Shown here: positions 32,608-40,978 of the stretch, in pieces
Position numbering within the stretch: position 1 is the stretch's first letter
How the letters are laid out: the number at the start of each line of letters is the position of its first letter
Source of the DNA: CAZJHD01 sp964545855
GTDB lineage: Bacteria > Planctomycetota > UBA1135 > JACQFD01
Reading direction: 5' to 3'
Assembly: GCA_964545855.1 (NCBI GenBank)
Contig: CAZJHD010000014.1
Location: 1-64,000, forward strand
DNA length: 64,000 bases
Notes under the pieces: model-generated
What the model was told of the DNA's origin: nothing
Database searches by the model: none
The model's input: the letters and a program-made list of their open reading frames with translations, nothing else
Position numbers and translations under genes: made by a program

Positions 32608-34263
32608 TCAACGTGCCGGGTCGGTACTCCGGCGCGCGTCTGATCCGCCTTCCTCCCGGATCCCGAGCGCCGAGAGCCGCGAGTAGAACGTGCGGCGCGG
32701 GATGCCGAGGAGCCGCGCCGCTTCGGATCGATTGCCGTCCGTGCGGCGGAGCGTCGCGCGGATGAGCGCCGCCTCCACCTGATCGCGCGTCATGCCCACG
32801 AGCGCGCCGATGGCCGCCTCGGGCGCCATGGGGCCGAGGCGCGTCGCCGGCGGATCCACCAGGTCGGCCGTGATCTCATCGCCCGAGAGCGCGACGAGGC
32901 GCATCACCTCGTTCTCGAGCTCGCGCGTGTTGCCGGGCCAGTCGCGGCGGACGAGCTTCGCGATGGCCTCCTTGGTGATGCGCTTGCGCGGATCTCCCGA
33001 CGCTGCAGCGATCCGATCGAGGAACGCGTCGATCAGGTCGGGAATGCTCGCCCTCTGCTCGCGCAGCGGTGGCATGGAGATCTCGACGACGCGCAGGCGG
33101 AAGTAGAGATCCTGCCGGAAGGACCCGCGCACGATCAGCTCCTCGAGAGCCCGGTGCGTCGCGCTGACGATGCGCACGTCCACCTCGAGCTCGTCGGTGC
33201 CGCCCACTCGGCGGAACCGGTGGTCCTGCAAGAAGCGCAGCAGCTTCGCCTGCAGCGAGAGGCTCATCTCGGCCACCTCGTCGAGGAAGAGCGTCCCGCC
33301 ATGGGCCACCTCGACGAGACCCTTCCGGTCCTCGGCGGCGCCCGTGTAGGCGCCGCGCCGCACGCCGAAGAGCTCGCTCTCGAGCAGCGAATCGGTGATC
33401 GCGCTGCAGTTCACGGCGACGAAGGGCGCGTGCTTCCGCGGACCGTTGGCGTGGATCGCTCGCGCGACCAGCTCCTTCCCCGTGCCGCTCTCTCCGCGCA
33501 CGAGGACGGGGTAGTCGTTGTCCTTCACGCGCTCCACGAGCCGGAGGACCTCCATCATGCGGGGGCTCCGGCCCGCGATGCGGCCGTAGTCGCCCTCCAG
33601 GGGATCGGCGGAAGCCACCGCCGCCGCGGCGGACTCGCGCTGGAGACGATCCAGCTCCGCCAGCGCGCGCGCGGCCCGATCCTCCAGCTGGTGGTTCGCC
33701 TCCTCGAGACGCTTCCGGACTTCGGCGTTCTCCTCGTGGAGACGCGCGTTGTCGATGGCGATGGCGGCGTGCGCGGCGAAGGCCTCGAGGAACTCCTTGT
33801 CGGTCTCGGTGAAACGGCCGCGGGCGAATCGATTGTCGAGACAGACGGCGCCGATCGTCTTGTTGCGGACGCGCAGCGGGACGCAGAGGACGCTCCGCAG
33901 CTTCAGGTCCATCACGGATCGGGAGGAGGAGAGCTGCGGGTCGGTCACCGCGTCCTCCGCCACGACCGACACACCCGACTCGAGCACGCGGCCGACGATC
34001 GACGAGGAGATCTTCTCGAGGGCGCGCCGCACGTCCTCGCGATCGACGTTGCGGGCCGACGGCACGTCGAGCTTCCCCGCGCGCTCCACGACCACGAAGC
34101 CACGCTCGGCGCCGAGGAGGTCGACGGCACGGTCGACGATGAAGTCGAGGAGCGGCTTCAGCGAGCGTTCCGAGTTGAGCGCCCGGCTCGCCTCGAGGAG
34201 CGCCACGAGACGCTTCGGATCGGGCCCCGGGCCGTCCTCCTTCCCGAACAGGCCTCGCAGCAC
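32608..34263 (-). CDS. GAF-domain sigma54-dependent transcriptional activator
   Basis: A 551-residue enhancer-binding protein. An N-terminal GAF sensor (about 25-175) is followed by a coiled coil, then an AAA+ domain (about 225-455). The AAA+ domain has Walker A GESGTGKE, sigma54-contact loop GAYTGA (a variant of GAFTGA), Walker B GGTLFLDEV and FRQDLYFRLRV. A C-terminal Fis-type helix-turn-helix follows (GNRSEAARLLGIPRRTFYSR). It should remodel RNA polymerase-sigma54 on ATP hydrolysis. The GTG start at 34263 lies one base after the upstream TIGR02757 stop, so it is the last gene of that coupled set. The ligand is unknown; rpoN is not in this window. Confidence 0.93.
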   Translation of the reverse strand: MLRGLFGKEDGPGPDPKRLVALLEASRALNSERSLKPLLDFIVDRAVDLLGAERGFVVVERAGKLDVPSARNVDREDVRRALEKISSSIVGRVLESGVSVVAEDAVTDPQLSSSRSVMDLKLRSVLCVPLRVRNKTIGAVCLDNRFARGRFTETDKEFLEAFAAHAAIAIDNARLHEENAEVRKRLEEANHQLEDRAARALAELDRLQRESAAAAVASADPLEGDYGRIAGRSPRMMEVLRLVERVKDNDYPVLVRGESGTGKELVARAIHANGPRKHAPFVAVNCSAITDSLLESELFGVRRGAYTGAAEDRKGLVEVAHGGTLFLDEVAEMSLSLQAKLLRFLQDHRFRRVGGTDELEVDVRIVSATHRALEELIVRGSFRQDLYFRLRVVEISMPPLREQRASIPDLIDAFLDRIAAASGDPRKRITKEAIAKLVRRDWPGNTRELENEVMRLVALSGDEITADLVDPPATRLGPMAPEAAIGALVGMTRDQVEAALIRATLRRTDGNRSEAARLLGIPRRTFYSRLSALGIREEGGSDARRSTDPAR

Positions 34264-34264
34264 C

Positions 34265-35158
34265 TCAGGACCTCCCGGCGCGCGCGACGCGCACTCCGGC
34301 GTCGGCCGCCTTCACGCGGAGGATCCCGAGCCGCGAGAGCGCGAAGTCGAAGCGCGTGGGATCGCCCGGATCGAACCGCCGGAGCGCCGCCGTCACGTGC
34401 TCGGCGTTGCGCCACGTGGCGAAGGGGCTCGGGCAGAGCCCGTTCGCGAAGCCGATGCGCGTCGTGTGGGTGTCGAGCGGCATGACGAGATCCGCCGGCG
34501 CGAGCGACCGCCAGAGACCGAGGTCGACTCCGTCGGCGGGACGCACGACCCAGCGGAGGAACATGCAGAGCCGCTTGCACGCGGAACCGTCGGCCGGATC
34601 GGCGAAGAAGAAGCGCACGCCCGCGTCGTCGGGGAGCGGCGCATGGCCGCGAGCGGTGGCCGGCCCGTAGAGCCTCCGATCGACGAGGCCGAGCGCACGC
34701 CGGGAGAACGACGAGACCCTCTCCCGCAGCGGCCGCCCACGCAGCGCCGGCTCGTCGAAGAACGCCTCGATGCCGCCGTGTTCGCGCCGAATGCGTCCGA
34801 GCGCGCCGAGCATCGCGACCAGGTCGCGCGCGTCGTTGAACCGATGGCGGAAGCCTCCTGCGGCCGAGAGGTCGCGCACCGGGTCGAGACGCTCCACGGC
34901 CCGGGCGGGGCTCGGCGAGAGCGTCTCGAGGAAGGCGAGGGCGCGCTGGACGCTCCCGCCGATCTGCTTCACGGAGCCGTAGGCGAGGGCCGCGGCGAGG
35001 AAGGCGACGGTCTCCCGGTCGTCGGCGGCGGAGTAGCGGTGCGCGAACTGGATCGGATCGCTCGGCAGGTAGGCGCCGCCGTAGGTCGCGGCGAGCGCCT
35101 CCAGCTTCGCTCCGAGATGCGGAGGACGGCGCAGGGGCCGGCGCGGAGTGCGTCGCAT
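34265..35158 (-). CDS. TIGR02757 family protein
   Basis: A 297-residue protein of a widespread family of unknown function (TIGR02757/DUF2400). Typical blocks: SDPIQFAHRYSAADDRETVAFLAAALAYGSVKQI (read as its short parts DPIQFAHRY and AFLAAALAYG), ACKRLCMFLRWVVRP, DLGLWRSLAPADLVMPLDTH and TRIGFANGL. The fold may resemble HhH-GPD DNA glycosylases, but this is not established. ATG 35158 overlaps the stop of the NifU-like gene by one base (TGATG), and a GTG three bases upstream is the alternative. Confidence 0.85.
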   Translation of the reverse strand: MRRTPRRPLRRPPHLGAKLEALAATYGGAYLPSDPIQFAHRYSAADDRETVAFLAAALAYGSVKQIGGSVQRALAFLETLSPSPARAVERLDPVRDLSAAGGFRHRFNDARDLVAMLGALGRIRREHGGIEAFFDEPALRGRPLRERVSSFSRRALGLVDRRLYGPATARGHAPLPDDAGVRFFFADPADGSACKRLCMFLRWVVRPADGVDLGLWRSLAPADLVMPLDTHTTRIGFANGLCPSPFATWRNAEHVTAALRRFDPGDPTRFDFALSRLGILRVKAADAGVRVARAGRS

Positions 35159-35523
35159 CACCGACGGACCCCGGCGAGCGCCTCACGGAGCGCGCGCTCG
35201 ACGACAGCGATGGCGTGGGCGCGCGTGGGCGGGAGCCCGCCGGCCCTCGCGACGGCCGCGGACGTGTCGAATCGGGCCACCTCGTCGACCGCCGCGCCCC
35301 GGATCGCCTCGAGCACGAGCGACGCGACCGCGATCACGCTCGAGCATCCGTGGGCGCGGAACGCCGCGTCCTCGACGCGCCCGCCGTCGACGCGCACCTC
35401 GATCTCCAGGAGATCGCCGCAGGCCGGATTCTCGGAGCGCCCACGTCCGGAGACCACGGCGAGGCGCTCCCCGGAGCGCGGGCTCCGGAAGTGATCTTCG
35501 AGCGTCGGGGGCAAGCCCTGCAT
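35158..35523 (-). CDS. NifU/IscU-like Fe-S scaffold, two of three cysteines
   Basis: A 121-residue protein of the IscU/NifU N-terminal fold, which assembles Fe-S clusters. The first two ligands are visible: C in ENPACGDLLEIEVRV and C in AHGCSSVIAVASL. At the third site, where IscU has LPPVKLHCS, the sequence is LPPTRAHAI, so the cysteine is alanine. It may be a transfer or degenerate scaffold; two-cysteine members are known from metagenomes. It starts 8 bases after a TAGAAT box and leads a coupled set with TIGR02757 and the sigma54 activator. Confidence 0.75.
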   Translation of the reverse strand: MQGLPPTLEDHFRSPRSGERLAVVSGRGRSENPACGDLLEIEVRVDGGRVEDAAFRAHGCSSVIAVASLVLEAIRGAAVDEVARFDTSAAVARAGGLPPTRAHAIAVVERALREALAGVRR

Positions 35524-35531
35524 CCCGCGCG

Positions 35532-35537
35532 ATTCTA
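35532..35537 (-). promoter_or_regulatory. -10 box TAGAAT before NifU-like gene
   Basis: Minus-strand TAGAAT, 8 bases, then ATG 35523. The hexamer is the same as the rpsO -10 at 58196-58201. Predicts a leaderless or nearly leaderless mRNA. Confidence 0.5.
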
Positions 35538-35737
35538 TGACCCCCTGCGGCGCGGATCGGACGGCACTTCGGGACGGCGTCGCTCGGCGCGGCCAGCGGC
35601 GATGCGCCGTCCACCCATCCCTCCGAGCGGAAAAGCCTTCCGGAGGTTTGGAGCCCCGTGGCTCCCCCCGTACGTTCGACCGTCGAGCGCGCGCCGGGAC
35701 ACGTGCGTTCGGCCAGGGGGGTCCGACCGCCCCTCTT

Positions 35738-35768
35738 GCGTTCACCGGCAACGGGACGCGGTGAACGC
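35738..35768. terminator. 9-bp hairpin downstream of FAD oxidase gene
   Basis: Perfect arms GCGTTCACC and GGTGAACGC around a 13-base loop, about 175 bases past the stop at 35944. A TTTCT follows on the plus strand only, where no gene ends; on the minus strand it lacks a T-run. Confidence 0.25.
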
Positions 35769-35943
35769 TTTCTCGTGATGGGGTCGGTGGCGGCCCGGTT
35801 TCTTGCCTCGGCAACGGGGCAGGCACCTCTTCGGGATCGACCTCCACCGGTCTGCCACCGGCCCCGCTTTCTCCTCACGATCCTTCCCGAGGCCCGCGAG
35901 CGCGCGACGACGCGCGTGCTCACGGAGGGAACTCGTCGAGCGA

Positions 35944-38178
35944 TCAGCCCGGCCCGCTCGCCTCCGGAAGGATCGACCGCAGCCAGGGCGTGAGCCCGCG
36001 CCCGCTGGGATCGAGAGCGTCGCGTAGCGCACGCCATCGCCCGTACCGCGGATACGCGGTCTCCACGGGAAAGCGGCCGTCGGAGCCAGCGCGATCGAGC
36101 GTCCCCGGTGGGATGAGCTGGCCGAAGTGCAGCCGCACGACGTCGCCGAGTTCGGCCCGAAGCGCGAAGTAGTGGGCCGCCACGATCCGGTTCGCCTGGG
36201 CCCGTGCCGTCTCCCCGTTCCCCGCGAAGATCAGCTCGAACTTGCAGACGGCATCGGGGTCCGCGAGGTGCGCGCTCGATCCCGCCACGAAGCGCAGCGA
36301 GATCGGCGCGGTCTCCACGAAACCCGACCGCAGGAGATCCTCCGAAGTGCGATGGATGAGGTCGGCGGCGCGCAGCCACAGGTCGTCGCGCAGCGGCACC
36401 GAGATCGTCGCCGAGAGCGACGGGAGCCTGTTCGCTGCGTCTCCGATGTTGAAGACGTCGTAGCTGCGCCGGACGTAGCCGCGCGGCCCGTCGAGCGCCT
36501 CGATCGACGCGTCGATCAACTCGGGCACGCTCCGCGGCGCGTCTCGCTGGAGCCGTTCGACGAGACGCGTGACCGGCTCGCCGACGATGGCCGCGAGGAG
36601 CTCGCTCAGGCCCGGGCGGCTGAACCTCACGGTCCTCGGGTCGAGGAAACGGAGGAGGTCTCGGCGAGGAGGCCTCGCGAACTCCGCGGGCTCCGACCGC
36701 TCGAACTCCGCGCGCATCGTGGCGTCGACCCAGTGCCTCGTCGTGACGAGCGTCTTCCCGTCGCCGTAGGGATTCCAGAGGAGCTCGAAGTGGAACGCGG
36801 GCGTCGGATGTCCCGCGAAGCCGCCTCCCCTCGGAAGGTCCTGCGGTGGCCGCGTCTCGACGTAGTCTGCGTGGTCTCGGTCGCGAAGGCGCGCGAGCAC
36901 GTAGTCGCGCGGCTCGAAGAGGCCCTGGATCCGGCCGCCGCGGCACCGCTCGCGGACCTCGTCGAAGCCGACGACCGTGCGCACCTCGCGAAGCCAGTAC
37001 TTCGGCGCGACCTCGAGGACGAGCGAGTGGATCACTCCGAAGCACCCGAGGCCGATGCGCGCCGCGTCGAAGAGATCGTCGTCGACGCGGCGCTCGACGG
37101 CGGGGCCCTCGGCCGCGTCATGGATCGGCTGCCGCGCCGGCTCGATGCGCAGGACGTGTCCGTCGAAGCGGACGAGGTCGATGCTGCGAATGAGGTCGGC
37201 CAGCGGGCCCAGCGCGAGCACGGAACCGTGGGTCCCGGTCGCGAGCACTCCACCGACGGTCTGCCCGTCGTAGCCGCCGAGGTACGGGATCGCGAGATCG
37301 CGCTCGGCGAGAGCGGCGTTCAGCTCTCGGATGGTGGTGCCCGCGAGGACTCGGAAGAGCGGGCCCGACGCGTCCGTCGCCGGAGCGACCTGCGAGACGC
37401 CGGTGCAATCGTCGGGGAGGACCGTGACGCCCTCGGTGGCCGTGACGGGAGACCAGGAGTGGCGCGAGCCGATCGCGCGGATCGGGATCTCGGGACGCAG
37501 GTGAGCCGACGACCAGGCGAGCCCCTCCGTGAGCGCGCGCAGCTTCGACCCGGGACGGAAGACGTACGTCGGCGACCACTCGACGTTCGTCGCGTGATTG
37601 CGCATCGAGACGTCGGGAGCGACGAAGCCGGTGACGACTGGACGTGCGAGGACGGGCTCCTGTGGGATCTCCGCGCCGACGGGCCGAACGACGAACCGAC
37701 CCTCCTCGAAGACGAGCCGACCGACGGCGCCGCGCACGTCGACGAAGTACGTCTGGGGAGCGTCCGGATCGGCCGCGAGAGGCAGCCCCGGCGTCTCGAG
37801 GTCGCGGAGCTCGACGTCGCGCCCACGGGCCGACTCGTAGCCCCGCGCACGCCAGCCGCCGGACTCGCGCACGAGGACGAAGAGCCGTCGCGCCGCGTCA
37901 CGGTCCGCCGCGCGCGCAGCCGTCACGCGCTCGAGGGCGCCGGCGAGCGTCGGAGCCGGCGCGACGCCGAGATCGCCGACGGGCCAGAGGGTCTCGGTGC
38001 GACGGAAGATCCAGCTCCCACGCACGACCCGCGGCGGCGCGAAGGGCTGCTCGCCGAGCGGCGGCCTCGTGGCGGCGCAGGAGACGAGAAGGGTCGCCAC
38101 GAGAACGGATGCCGCGACGCGCTGCGGCGCCGGCCGTCGCGCCTCGCGCACCGATCGGATCGCGATCGCCGCGGACAT
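35944..38178 (-). CDS. lipoprotein FAD-linked oxidase (aldonolactone/VAO type)
   Basis: A 744-residue protein. A lipoprotein signal ends LVSC (Cys 34), giving an envelope-anchored enzyme. Residues 35-190 are an unrecognised N-terminal domain. From about 195 a VAO-type FAD domain is clear: ATNVEWSPTYVFRPGS, IRAIGSRHSWSPV (the His lies where some relatives attach FAD covalently), LAGTTIRELNAAL, GGYDGQTVGGVLATGTHGS and GCFGVIHSLVLEV. The C-terminal 300 residues resemble the substrate cap of sugar-lactone or aldonolactone oxidases. Substrate unknown. Its ATG overlaps the lysA stop (TGATG), an odd partner for a biosynthetic gene. Confidence 0.8.
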   Translation of the reverse strand: MSAAIAIRSVREARRPAPQRVAASVLVATLLVSCAATRPPLGEQPFAPPRVVRGSWIFRRTETLWPVGDLGVAPAPTLAGALERVTAARAADRDAARRLFVLVRESGGWRARGYESARGRDVELRDLETPGLPLAADPDAPQTYFVDVRGAVGRLVFEEGRFVVRPVGAEIPQEPVLARPVVTGFVAPDVSMRNHATNVEWSPTYVFRPGSKLRALTEGLAWSSAHLRPEIPIRAIGSRHSWSPVTATEGVTVLPDDCTGVSQVAPATDASGPLFRVLAGTTIRELNAALAERDLAIPYLGGYDGQTVGGVLATGTHGSVLALGPLADLIRSIDLVRFDGHVLRIEPARQPIHDAAEGPAVERRVDDDLFDAARIGLGCFGVIHSLVLEVAPKYWLREVRTVVGFDEVRERCRGGRIQGLFEPRDYVLARLRDRDHADYVETRPPQDLPRGGGFAGHPTPAFHFELLWNPYGDGKTLVTTRHWVDATMRAEFERSEPAEFARPPRRDLLRFLDPRTVRFSRPGLSELLAAIVGEPVTRLVERLQRDAPRSVPELIDASIEALDGPRGYVRRSYDVFNIGDAANRLPSLSATISVPLRDDLWLRAADLIHRTSEDLLRSGFVETAPISLRFVAGSSAHLADPDAVCKFELIFAGNGETARAQANRIVAAHYFALRAELGDVVRLHFGQLIPPGTLDRAGSDGRFPVETAYPRYGRWRALRDALDPSGRGLTPWLRSILPEASGPG

Positions 38179-39431
38179 CAGACGCGCTCTCCGCGCACGA
38201 GATCGTCGAAGGTCTCCCGGTCCCGAATCGTCCGATGACGCGCGCCGTCCACCAGGATCTCGGGCGGCCGCGGCCGCGAGTTGTAGTTGGACGCCATGGA
38301 GAATCCGTAGGCGCCGGCGTCGCGGACCGCGAGCAGGTCGCGGGGCGCGAGCGGCGGGAGCCGCACTCCCCGCGCGAGGAAGTCTCCCGACTCGCACACG
38401 GGCCCCGCCACGTCGGCGGGCTCCATCGAGGCCACGCCCGGATCGATCACCGGCTCCACGTCGTGGGGCGCGTCGTAGAGCGCGGGCCGAAGGAGGTCGT
38501 TCATCCCCGCGTCGACCACCACGATGCGCCGCCCGCCGGCGCGCTTCTCGTGGAGCACGCGCGTGAGCAGCAGCCCCGAGGGCGCCGCGATCCAGCGCCC
38601 CGGCTCGAGGATCGGCCGAGCGCCGAGGGACCGGAGACGCGGCGCGAGCGCGCCCGCGAGCGCGCCGGGCGCCAGATCCGGATCGTCCCCCACGCGCACC
38701 GCGAGCCCGCCGCCGATGTCGATCGTGCCGAGCTTCCCTCCCGGGAAGAGGTCGACGAGGGGCGCGATGCGGTCGAGCGCCTCGGTCCAGAGATTCGCGT
38801 CGCGCAGCATCGAGCCCAAGTGCACGTGGAGGCCGACGAGATCGACGGCCGCGAGTCGAGAGGCGTCCCGCAGCACGCTGCGCGCGTCCTCGACGGAGAG
38901 ACCGAACTTCGACTCGGGGGCCGAGGTCGCCAGGTGGGGATGCGTCCGAGGATCGACGCCCGGGTTCACGCGCAGCGCCGCGCGCGCGCGCTGTCCACGT
39001 CGCACGGCGATCGCATCGAGACGCGCGAGCTCCGGCGCCGACTCCACGTTCACCTGGAGCACCTCGCGGTCGACGGCGAGGTCGAGCTCCTCGTCGGTCT
39101 TCCCGACGCCCGCGAAGATCGTCCGATTGGGCCCGCCTCCGGCCCGGATCACGCGCCGCAGCTCGCCGCCCGAGACCACGTCGAATCCGGCGCCCTCCCG
39201 TGCGAGCAGCGCGAGGATCGCGAGGCTCGGACACGCCTTCACGGAGAACGCCACCAGCGGCTCCAGTCCGGGGAGCGCGTCGCGGAAGGCGTCGCGCAGG
39301 CTGCCGAAGCGGCTCCGGAAGGAAGCGGCGGAGTAGACGTAGGCCGGAGTGCCGCAGCTCTCGGCAATGGCGGTGAGCGCCACCGACTCGGCGGAGAGCA
39401 CGCCGCCGATCCGCACGAAGGGTTGCGTCAT
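38178..39431 (-). CDS. lysA: diaminopimelate decarboxylase
   Basis: A 417-residue PLP enzyme converting meso-diaminopimelate to lysine. The PLP lysine is K65 in FSVKACPSL; other blocks are GAGFDVVSGGEL, VGLHVHLGS, IDIGGGLAVR, ILEPGRWI, CESGDFLARG and DAGAYGFSMASNYNSRPRP. Length is normal. The ATG overlaps the ybeY stop (ATGA), and its own stop overlaps the FAD oxidase start, placing it inside the purA-to-oxidase coupled operon. Confidence 0.95.
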   Translation of the reverse strand: MTQPFVRIGGVLSAESVALTAIAESCGTPAYVYSAASFRSRFGSLRDAFRDALPGLEPLVAFSVKACPSLAILALLAREGAGFDVVSGGELRRVIRAGGGPNRTIFAGVGKTDEELDLAVDREVLQVNVESAPELARLDAIAVRRGQRARAALRVNPGVDPRTHPHLATSAPESKFGLSVEDARSVLRDASRLAAVDLVGLHVHLGSMLRDANLWTEALDRIAPLVDLFPGGKLGTIDIGGGLAVRVGDDPDLAPGALAGALAPRLRSLGARPILEPGRWIAAPSGLLLTRVLHEKRAGGRRIVVVDAGMNDLLRPALYDAPHDVEPVIDPGVASMEPADVAGPVCESGDFLARGVRLPPLAPRDLLAVRDAGAYGFSMASNYNSRPRPPEILVDGARHRTIRDRETFDDLVRGERV

Positions 39432-39907
39432 CGCCGGGCGCGCCTCCGCTCGCGCGGGCGCGGCGAGGAGGGACGCTTCGAAGCAACGGCGGCGAGCACG
39501 CGCCGCTCGGCGCGCCGCATGCGGGCGCGCTCCTTGGGCGCGTGGTCGTCGAAGCCCGCGAGGTGGAGGAGTCCGTGGGCGAGGTAGAGCTCGACTTCCT
39601 GCGGCAGCCGGCGCCCCAGACGTCGCGCCGCGCGCACGGCCGTTTCGACGCCGATCACGATCTCCGCCTCGAACTCGCGCTCCGATCCCTCGGGGCCGAG
39701 ATCGGCCATCGCGCGCAGGTCGAAGGCGAGCACGTCCGTGGGCGTCGCGTCGCCCATCGCGTCGGCGTGGACCGCGGTGATGGCGAGGTCTCCGACGAGT
39801 GCGAGGGAGACGCGCGAAGGAACCGACGGGTACTCCGAGCGCGCGGCCCTGAAGACGGCGCGCAGTCGCGCGCGGTCGAGGGGAGGGAGACCGCGCTCGG
39901 CATGCAC
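39428..39907 (-). CDS. ybeY: rRNA maturation endoribonuclease YbeY
   Basis: A 159-residue metal-dependent RNase that matures 16S rRNA ends. The metal motif is HGLLHLAGFDDH: H111 and H115 fit the usual H-x3-H-x5-H, while the third site (121) is Asp with a His just after, a variant seen in some phyla. The block TPTDVLAFDL corresponds to the usual TDVLSF. The basic tail (RPRERRRARR) is extra. It lies 10 bases after phoH, the classical phoH-ybeY arrangement. Confidence 0.9.
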   Translation of the reverse strand: MHAERGLPPLDRARLRAVFRAARSEYPSVPSRVSLALVGDLAITAVHADAMGDATPTDVLAFDLRAMADLGPEGSEREFEAEIVIGVETAVRAARRLGRRLPQEVELYLAHGLLHLAGFDDHAPKERARMRRAERRVLAAVASKRPSSPRPRERRRARR

Positions 39908-39917
39908 CGCGAACCGA

Positions 39918-40946
39918 TCAGGAATGACCTTCCTCGTAGGCCGCCACGATGCGGCTCACCAGCGGGTGGCGAACGATGTCCGACTTGGCGAGCTCGATGA
40001 GCGCGACTCCTTCCACGTGCTGCAGGCGGCGGCAGGCGTCCGTCAGGCCCGAGAGCGTGTGGTCCGGGAGGTCGACCTGGGTCACGTCGCCCGTCACGAC
40101 GATCTTCCCGCGCTCGCCCATGCGCGTGAGGAACATCTGCATCTGCTTCGGCGTCGTGTTCTGCGCCTCGTCGAGAATGATGAACGCGCTGTTGAGAGTG
40201 CGTCCCCGCATGTAGGCGAGCGGGCAGATCTCGATCACGTCGTTCTCGACGTAGCGTCGCACGGAAGCGGCGTCGAGGAGGTCGTCGAGCGCGTCGTAGA
40301 GCGGCCGCAGGTACGGGTTCACCTTCGCCTGGAGGTCGCCCGGGAGGAATCCGAGCTTCTCGCCCGCCTCGACGGCAGGACGCGCGAGGACGAGCCGTCG
40401 GAACTCGCCGCGGCGCAGGGCCTCGACGGCCATCGCGACGGCGAGGAACGTCTTCCCCGTGCCCGCGGGACCGATGCAGATCGTCACCGCATTCGCGCGG
40501 ATCGCCTCGAGGTACGCCTTCTGCCCGAGCGTGCGCGGCTCCACGGAGCCGACCGAGCGATCGGTGGATCCGCCGTCGCCTGCTCGAGACGACTCGCCGT
40601 GCTTCCAGGCGTCGGCCCCCTGGTGGCGCCGGTCGCGCGACTCGGAGCCACTCTCGCCGGGAACGCCCGGGAGCGGGCCCGACAGGGCACGCAGGACGGC
40701 GGGCTCGTCGGCCATCTCGCCGCCGCGTGCGCGGCGGAGCAGCGTCTCGATGCGGTCCTTCACGGCCCGGACGGAGAGCGTCTCCCCGATCAGCTTGATG
40801 CCGCCGTCGCGGCTCACGAGGGTCACGCCATGCGCCTCGCGCACGGCTCGCGCATGACGGTCGTAGGGCCCCAGGATGAGGCGCTCTTCCTCGTGGCTGC
40901 GGAGAGGGATGCGCTCCTCCACACTCCGCGGATCGTGTTCAGCCAA
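39918..40946 (-). CDS. phoH: PhoH family ATPase
   Basis: About 342 residues if TTG 40946 is used; GTG 40922 is nearly as good. An N-terminal KH-like region (HGVTLVSRDGGIKLIGE) precedes the PhoH ATPase: Walker A IGPAGTGKTFLAV, Walker B FIILDEAQNTTPKQMQMFLTRMG, and VTGDVTQVDLP. A charged, low-complexity insert of about 45 residues lies between them. PhoH proteins are RNA-linked NTPases, often encoded with ybeY as here. No ATG fits, so the start is uncertain. Confidence 0.9.
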   Translation of the reverse strand: MAEHDPRSVEERIPLRSHEEERLILGPYDRHARAVREAHGVTLVSRDGGIKLIGETLSVRAVKDRIETLLRRARGGEMADEPAVLRALSGPLPGVPGESGSESRDRRHQGADAWKHGESSRAGDGGSTDRSVGSVEPRTLGQKAYLEAIRANAVTICIGPAGTGKTFLAVAMAVEALRRGEFRRLVLARPAVEAGEKLGFLPGDLQAKVNPYLRPLYDALDDLLDAASVRRYVENDVIEICPLAYMRGRTLNSAFIILDEAQNTTPKQMQMFLTRMGERGKIVVTGDVTQVDLPDHTLSGLTDACRRLQHVEGVALIELAKSDIVRHPLVSRIVAAYEEGHS

Positions 40947-40978
40947 GCGGCCTCGCTTCGTCGGATCGGTTCCCAGGG

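Larger units (their letters stand above)
35524..35943. other. 420-base intergenic region
   Basis: No credible gene on either strand. It contains the TAGAAT promoter box of the NifU-like gene and a perfect 9-bp inverted repeat GCGTTCACC/GGTGAACGC with a 13-base loop at 35738-35768. That hairpin may end transcription of the FAD oxidase gene. A direct repeat CCACCGG occurs near 35846-35863. Confidence 0.5.

Noticed and set aside
35742..36032. Minus-strand open stretch next to the FAD oxidase stop
   Set aside because: Most of it overlaps the oxidase C-terminus in another frame, and the rest is arginine-rich, as expected for a GC-rich shadow frame.
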